Shown: positions 17,755-22,500 of the stretch, one piece after another
Numbering within the stretch: position 1 is the stretch's first letter
How the letters are laid out: each line of letters begins with the position of its first letter
From: Prorocentrum cordatum
Lineage: Eukaryota > Sar > Dinophyceae > Prorocentrales > Prorocentraceae
Length of the DNA: 22,500 bases
Assembly: GCA_963575745.1 (NCBI GenBank)
Contig: CAUYUJ010014359.1
Span: 251,484 to 273,983, forward strand
Reading direction: 5' to 3'
Notes under the pieces: generated by a model
The model's database searches: none
Told to the model about the DNA's origin: nothing
The model's input: only the letters and a program-made list of their open reading frames with translations
Program-made: the position numbers and the translations under genes

Positions 17755-18965
17755 GCAGGCTTGGCACTTTCTCGACACCATAGGGGTGCGCAGGGAGTGG
17801 TCCCCGAGCGCGGCGTCCATGCGGGCCATGGCGCAGGGCATAGCAGACGTGGCGCTTTCTCGACACCATAGGGGGTGCGCAGGGGGTGGTCCCCGAGCGC
17901 GGCGTCTATGCGGGCCATTGCGCACGGCATAGCAGGCGTGGCGCTTTATCGACACCATAGGGGGTGCGCAAGGAGTGGTCCCCGAGCGCGGCGTCTATGC
18001 GGGCCATGCCGCAGGGAATAGCAGGCGTGGCACTTTCTCGACGCCAGAGGGGTTTCGCAGGGAGTGGTCCTCGAGCGCGGCCGCTATCCGTGCCAGTCGT
18101 CCATGGCATAGCAGGAGTGGCACTTTCCCGACACCATAGGGGTTGCGCAGGGAGTGGTCCCCGAGCTCGGCGCCTATGCGAGCCATGGCGCAGGGCAGGC
18201 ATGGCATATTCTCGGCACCATAGGGGGTGCGCAGGGGGTAATCCCCGAGCGCGGCGTCTATACGGGCCATGGCGCAGGGCATAGCAGGCGTGGCACTTTC
18301 TCGACACCATAGGGTGTGCTCAGGGGGTGGCTCCCGAGCGCGGCGTCTATGCGGGCCATGGCGCAGGGAATAGCAGGCGTGGCACTTTCTCGACGCCAGA
18401 GGGGTTTCGCAGGGAGTGGTCCTCGAGCGCGGCCGCTATCCGTGCCGGTCGTCCAGGGCATAGCAGGAGTGGCACTTTCCCGACACCATAGGGGGTGCGC
18501 AGGGGGTGGCCCCTGAGCGCGGCCGCTATCCGTGCCGGTCGTCCAGGGCATAGCAGGAGTGGCACTTTCCCGACACCAGAGGGCGTGCGCAGGGGGTGGT
18601 CCCTGAGCGCGGTCGCTATCCGTGCCGGTCGTCCAGGGCGCGGCTGTCCGTGACGGTCGTCCAGGGCATAGCAGGCATGGCATATTCTCGACACCACAGG
18701 GGGTGCGCACGGGGTGGTCCTTGATCGCGGCCTCTATCCGTGACGGTGGTGCTCAGGGCACATCGGTACGCAAGTTTGCTATTCGTGCCGGTCGTGCTCA
18801 GGGCACAGGGGAACGCTGGCGGAGCAGGCGTGGCATATCCTCATAACTTTAGGGGGTCCGCAGGTGGTGGTCTCTGAGCGCGGCCGCTATCCGAGCCGGT
18901 CGTCCAGGGCGCAACAGGCGTGGCACTTTCTCGACACCGTAGAGGGTGCGCAGGGAATGGCCACC
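17755..18965 (+). repeat. About 90-bp satellite, 13 tandem copies
   Basis: Units begin near GGCACTTTCTCGACACCATA and continue GGGGGTGCGCAGGGAGTGGT, CCCCGAGCGCGGCG, CTATGCGGGCCATGGCGCAG and GGCATAGCAGGCGTGG. Copies start near 17762, 17851, 17941, 18030, 18120, 18207, 18292, 18382, 18472, 18562, 18680, 18832 and 18922. Two subtypes exist: one with GTCTATGCGGGCCATGG and one with CCGCTATCCGTGCCGGTCGTCC. Copies 3-4 and 7-8 share private variants, including CGCCAGAGGGGTTTCGC. Copies 10 and 11 carry insertions of about 30 and 60 bp. Overlapping open frames on both strands are repeat products. Confidence 0.95.
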
Positions 18966-19029
18966 AACATCATTCTCACATGCTTCACGTCAGCTCGCAT
19001 CACTCAAGCCATAATATAAGTATGTGGGG

Positions 19030-19200
19030 GTCCTCGGTAGCGTAATTTTTGCTTCTTGGCGCCCTCTTGAAAATTCTTGTGGAGGCCTCGTCGGACGTAT
19101 TGGAGGACTCTTTGGCTGTTTTGGAGGTCATCTTGGGCCGTCTTGATCTTGGCGAACTGGGAGGCGAGTTTTCTTGATTTTCCAGTGGTTTGCAATCGTT
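19030..19200. repeat. Second block of the CTTGGGCCGTCTTG-type repeat
   Basis: It contains CTTGTGGAGGCCTCGTCGG, TTGGCTGTTTTGGAGGTC and ATCTTGGGCCGTCTTGATC, similar in style to 17205-17420 (both have GGAGGCCTCGT). Together the two blocks bracket the 90-bp satellite. Coding potential is not supported. Confidence 0.5.
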
Positions 19201-19344
19201 TCCAGGTTGCCAGCGGAGTGGGCCTGAGACCACAGGGAAAAGCCCAGACGATTTATTAAGCCCCGAACGCGCAGCGACCGTGTGCAAGGCAACCAGGGCG
19301 GCGAATCGAAAAGGCCTACGGCGAACCACCGCCGCTACCTGCCT

Positions 19345-19515
19345 TTAGACCGCACCCCCTGCACCCCCCCTTTTGTGGTGAGGAAGTGCCACCACTGCCA
19401 CGCCCTGGACGGTGAAACTGACAGAGGCCGCACCACCTGCGCACCCCCTGGTGGCGAGGAAGTGCCACCCCTGCCATGCCCTGGATTGTGAAACGGGTAG
19501 AGTCCGCACTTTCTG
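19345..19515 (-). repeat. Inverted relatives of the 90-bp satellite
   Basis: At 19438-19490 the + strand reads CCTGCGCACCCCCTGGTGGC, GAGGAAGTGCCACC and CCTGCCATGCCCTGGA. This is close to the reverse complement of the satellite unit (CCTGCGCACCCCCTATGGTG, GAAAGTGCCAC, CCTGCTATGCCCTGGA). A second diverged copy precedes it (from about 19368) at a spacing of about 67 bp. The satellite family is therefore present in both orientations within 2 kb. Confidence 0.75.
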
Positions 19516-20101
19516 CCACCACAGTAAGGGATGGCGCCCGATCGCAACCACATGGGACCGATCCCAATCATTTTGCACGGATTGCATCCAGTTGTGATCG
19601 GTGCTTTCCAGTCTGCAAAACGGGAGTCGTTCAATACATTGTGTAATAGCGGACGGGTTGTCAAACCAGTTTTTGGGAAGAGTGCGTTGTCATACGAGTA
19701 TTGAAGCCTGGTTGCGACCTGGACGGCGTACAGACAAAGTAATATCTAAGCTTGAGGTGAGTAATGCTTTGCAGGGACGACTTGCATATCTAATGGCAAT
19801 GCAGTAGAGGAGTTGTTGATGCGTCGTTGGGTTTTGTTTACGTCCAGCCATCTTGTTTGAAGGGTATTCAAACGTGGAATGTTTGTTTCTTCGTCTCCTG
19901 CAAGAAACTGCTACACGTGTAGCGAAGTGTGCCTAGTCATGCGAGCTGTAACATGTAACTGCCCTTATGGCAGGTTCTGCAAAGTCTTTCCCAGCGAGTC
20001 CAAATTCGGGATTCCTGCTGGGCTCTTCTTATTTGTTCTGAAAACCTGCTGCTAATCCCGTGGTTCATCCTTCACCCCCCGTCCCATCCGTCCTCTCTTC
20101 C
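19516..20101. other. Non-repetitive sequence, no feature recognised
   Basis: Nearly balanced base composition, less GC-rich than the rest. A 68-codon frame at 19601-19807 has no recognisable motif. CTACACGTGTAG at 19911-19922 is a perfect 12-bp palindrome. No RNA gene, promoter or splice-supported exon is apparent. Confidence 0.45.
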
Positions 20102-20790
20102 CTTGATTCAGGGGCTGCACCAATTACGCGCGGCAGGTAAAGAAGATATACCCCCAGGGGGTTACGATCGAAGATGAGGGGGCGGGTACCGAGGGTTTGG
20201 GATATACGTGTTGAATGGTTCGCGAGCAGATAAGAGCAACCAGTCTTACAATTATTGGTGTCGTCGTCGTCGTCGTTGTCGGTGTTGGTGTTGGTGTTGG
20301 TCTTGTTGTTGCTGCTGTTATTGTTGTTGTTGCCGTTGTTGTTGCGGTGGTGGTGGTGGTTGTTGGTTGTCGTATTGGCGGGTATTCATTCAAAAGTTCG
20401 TGGGTTCCCCGTGCCAGGTAACCATTGCATTTGTCAATTAAAGGGTTTCTCCCAGGGTTTGTGTGTATATATATATATATAGAATATTAACCAGGGAAAG
20501 TGAGGTGTCACCAAACTGTGCCCCTGTGCCACCAACCCGAATCGCGCGTTCGTGGGGGACTTCCTCTCAATGTATACAAGACTCGAGCTCTCGTGTGGGA
20601 CTTCGTCGCAATGTATTCAGACGCCGCGCCCTCTACACTCAAGAATCACGCTTTCGTTGTGGATTTCCTGGCGATTTATTTGGGAATCGAGCTATCGCTT
20701 GAGACTTTTTCGCGATCCATGCAGGACGCACGCTTCAGCAACCCGCCTGCCACGTGTCCCTTGCTTCCATCCGCCCGCCCTTCATTCCCC
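20102..20790. repeat. Tandem 0.7-kb repeat, copy A
   Basis: It starts at TTCAGGGGCTGCAC and runs through AGGTAAAGAAGATATACCCC, GTACCGAGGGTTTGGGATAT, ACGTGTTGAATGG and GCGAGCAGATAAGAGCAACC. A GTC/GTT microsatellite follows (about 20258-20370), then a GTCAATTAAAGGG segment, a (TA)n tract at 20465-20480 and a cluster of 40-bp subrepeats (20537-20735). The same order recurs in copies B and C. Confidence 0.85.
20537..20735. repeat. 40-bp subrepeat cluster in copy A
   Basis: Five diverged copies of a unit close to GAATCGCGCTCTCGCTTGGG followed by ACTTCCTCGCAATTTATTCA. The same unit forms clusters in copies B (21115-21345) and C (21925-22195). It translates to similar strings in each copy (for example LWISWRFIWESS and LWISLRSIWESS), but stop codons and indels show this is a DNA repeat and not a gene. 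Confidence 0.8.
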
Positions 20791-21537
20791 TGCCTTAAGG
20801 ACTCCACGAAATACACGTTGCACAGGTAAGACAGATATACCCCTAAGGGGGTACGATCAAACACGAAGATGAAGGGTATCGAGGGTTTGGGGTGCACGTG
20901 TTGAAGGGCACGCGAGCAGATCAGATGGAACAGTCTTAACATGATTGTTGTTGTTGAGCTCTCACTGCTGAAGAAGAATAAGTATTGTTGATCCCCCCTC
21001 TCCGTTAGCATATCTGTTTGTCAATTGAAGTGACCTTCCTGGGGCACGCACTTTTTTATCAGGGGAAGTCTTTCTCTTCAAACTGCGTTGTTGCTCCCTC
21101 AACTGCAGCAACAACGGCTCCCGTCTGATACTTCCGCACAATGTATTCCCAAATTGCGCTCTCGCGCGGGGCTTCCTCACAATTTATTCAGGAATCGTGC
21201 TCTCGCGTGGGACTTCCTTGCAATTTGGTCAGGCGCCGAACCATCGACATTCAGGAGTCACGCTCTCGCTGTGGATTTCCTTACGATCGATTTGGGAATC
21301 GAGCTGTCGCTCGAGACTGCCTCACGGATCGTGCAGGACGCACGGCTCAGCAACCCGCCTGCTCGACCTGGCCGCCGGGGCCCTCCCTCCCGACCCGCCT
21401 GGTAGGTTCTATCCGCCCGATCTGCCCGTCTGGTTCTGCCACTTGTCTTCTGCTCCTAGCCCCCCTCCTCCTGGTCTCTCTCGTACTCCATCCTCCTCCT
21501 TTCTCCTTGTTCCTTCCTTCATCCATCCTCTCTTCCC
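20791..21537. repeat. Tandem 0.7-kb repeat, copy B
   Basis: Same order as copy A: CACGAAATACACGTTGCACA, GGTAAGACAGATATACCCC, TATCGAGGGTTTGGGGTGCA, CGTGTTGAAGGGCACGCGAG, a short GTTGTTGTTG tract (20945-20956), GTTGATCCCCCC, GTCAATTGAAG, and subrepeats at about 21115-21345. It is followed by a pyrimidine-rich stretch (21450-21540) with no counterpart of that length in copy A. Confidence 0.85.
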
Positions 21538-22260
21538 CTGTCTCAGGGGCTGCACGAAATACACGTTGCAAGTAAGAAAGATGTACATCCAAGGGGGTGC
21601 GGCCGAAGACGAAGAGGGCGGGTATCGAGGGTCCGACATATACGTGTTGAGTGGCACGCGAGCAGATAAGAGCGAACAGTCTTCAACTGATTGGTGTTGT
21701 TGTTGTTGTTGCTGTTGTTTCCGCTGACAATGTTGCTGCTGCTACTGTTGCATTGTTGTTGTTGTGGTTGTTGAACTCTCATTTCTGAAGAGTTGATCCC
21801 CCCGCCCGGTGCACAATGTATTTTTGTTCGATTGAAGGGCCCCACCCGGGGCTCGCACCCTGTTCTTTATCAAGGAAAGTCTTGAGGCTCAAACTGTGTC
21901 GCTGGCCCCCGGTTTACAACAACAACGGATCCCGCCTGATATTCCATTACAATTTATTGAGGAATCGCGCTCTCGCTTGGGACTTCCTGGCAATTTACGA
22001 CTGAATCGCGGTTCCCGCTTGATACTTCTTGTCAATTTATTGCAGAATCGCGTTCTCGCTTGGGACTTCCTTGCAACTTACCACCGAGCCGCTTCGCTTG
22101 ATATTTCGTTGTAATTTATTCAGATGCCGGTCCTCGACACTCAGGAATCGCGCTCCCGCTACATATTGCCTGGCGGCTCAAGCAGGACTCACGCTTCAAC
22201 GACCCGCCCGCTCGACCCGCCCGTAAGGGCCTGCCTGCCCAACCAGCCCGTTAATGACTG
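21538..22260. repeat. Tandem 0.7-kb repeat, copy C
   Basis: It begins TGTCTCAGGGGCTGCACGAA and keeps the order: AAGTAAGAAAGATGTACATC, GGTATCGAGGGTCC, ACGTGTTGAGTGGCACGCGA, GCAGATAAGAGCGAACAGTC, a TTG microsatellite (about 21694-21775), GTTGATCCCCCC, CGATTGAAGGGCC and subrepeats at 21925-22195. The right edge is uncertain, because the next repeat is a different GC-rich minisatellite. Confidence 0.85.
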
Positions 22261-22261
22261 C

Positions 22262-22500
22262 AGTCGCCGCTCGCTGCCCTTCGCCCGCCTTCGATGCCCC
22301 TCGCTGCCCGTACTGGTTCCGCGGTCGCCTTCGCTCGCTGCCCTTCGTGGCCCCGTTGCTTCCCTCAGTGGCTCCGTCGCTGCCCTTTGTGGCCCCGCAT
22401 TGCATGCCCTTCGTGGCCTCCGCTAGCACGCGCCCGTCGCGGCCCCATACGCATGCCCTTCGTAGCCCCGCTGTCGCCCTTCGTGGCCCCCTCGCTGCCC
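22262..22500. repeat. GC-rich minisatellite at the right edge
   Basis: Imperfect units of about 22-24 bp around CCGTCGCTGCCCTTCGTGGC, running off the end of the window. Unit length varies. No coding interpretation is supported. Confidence 0.85.

Noticed and set aside
17755-18965. CRISPR-like array because of regular spacing
   Set aside because: The whole 90-bp unit repeats, with no unique spacers, and the context is eukaryotic. It is a satellite.
20537-21405. Similar peptides in copies A and B of the 0.7-kb repeat as a gene family
   Set aside because: Similarity follows DNA repeat units; frames shift and stop between copies and the third copy does not keep the reading.
22165-22180. GGCTCAAG as a relic of the dinoflagellate spliced leader
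   Set aside because: Only 8 bases agree with the end of the leader sequence; the preceding TTTT is absent, so it is within chance.

Overview
This window looks like nuclear DNA of a eukaryote, most probably a dinoflagellate. Three things point there. (1) An 81-codon exon at 14164-14406 reads as an alveolate-type choline/ethanolamine kinase, bounded by consensus AG and GT splice sites. (2) A decayed Ty1/copia-type LTR retrotransposon of about 6.9 kb fills 6739-13653. (3) The remainder is mostly micro- and minisatellite DNA with moderate to high GC, without operons, tight gene packing or bacterial signals. The exact genus is not determinable by eye; a repeat-rich core dinoflagellate is inferred.

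Layout. 1-770: sequence with no recognised gene. 771-6380: trinucleotide arrays (GGA, GAT), GA/TA/CACA tracts and an 8-10 bp GGGAACCC array, with short non-repeat islands between them. Several islands (1669-1914, 3121-3201 plus 3331-3555, 4763-4951, 5499-5698) have open frames that look coding and often sit just after an acidic (Glu/Asp) repeat. The best is a pair at 3121-3201 / 3331-3555 separated by an intron-like spacer with a pyrimidine tract of about 100 bases. 6739-13653: the copia element, with diverged LTRs (6739-6914 and 13492-13653), a candidate primer-binding site, and Gag, integrase, reverse transcriptase and RNase H remnants in order, broken by many frameshifts; it is dead. Its two ends sit in GGA-rich DNA.

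13654-15450: a GGA tract running into a possible coding segment, then the choline kinase exon, then presumed intron sequence. 15453-17013: three adjoining arrays: an 87-bp duplication rich in GGTGTCCCGC, a 1.1-kb GAT array punctuated by 12 GTCCCG-like markers, and a 12-bp GTGAGATCGATT array. 17200-19515: a complex satellite region with a degenerate CTTGGGCCGTCTTGG-type repeat on both sides of a 13-copy, about 90-bp satellite, and inverted relatives of that satellite downstream. 19516-20100: no feature seen. 20102-22260: three copies of a roughly 0.7-kb tandem repeat, each with an internal TTG/GTC microsatellite and a cluster of 40-bp subrepeats. 22262-22500: a GC-rich minisatellite of about 22-24 bp running off the end.

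The gene-like material that can be given an orientation (copia element, kinase exon, candidate exons) all reads on the + strand, and nearly all purine-rich microsatellites have their GGA/GAT strand on + as well. No complete functional gene is present in the window. I found no convincing new enzymatic or defence system; the most unusual structures are repeat architectures.
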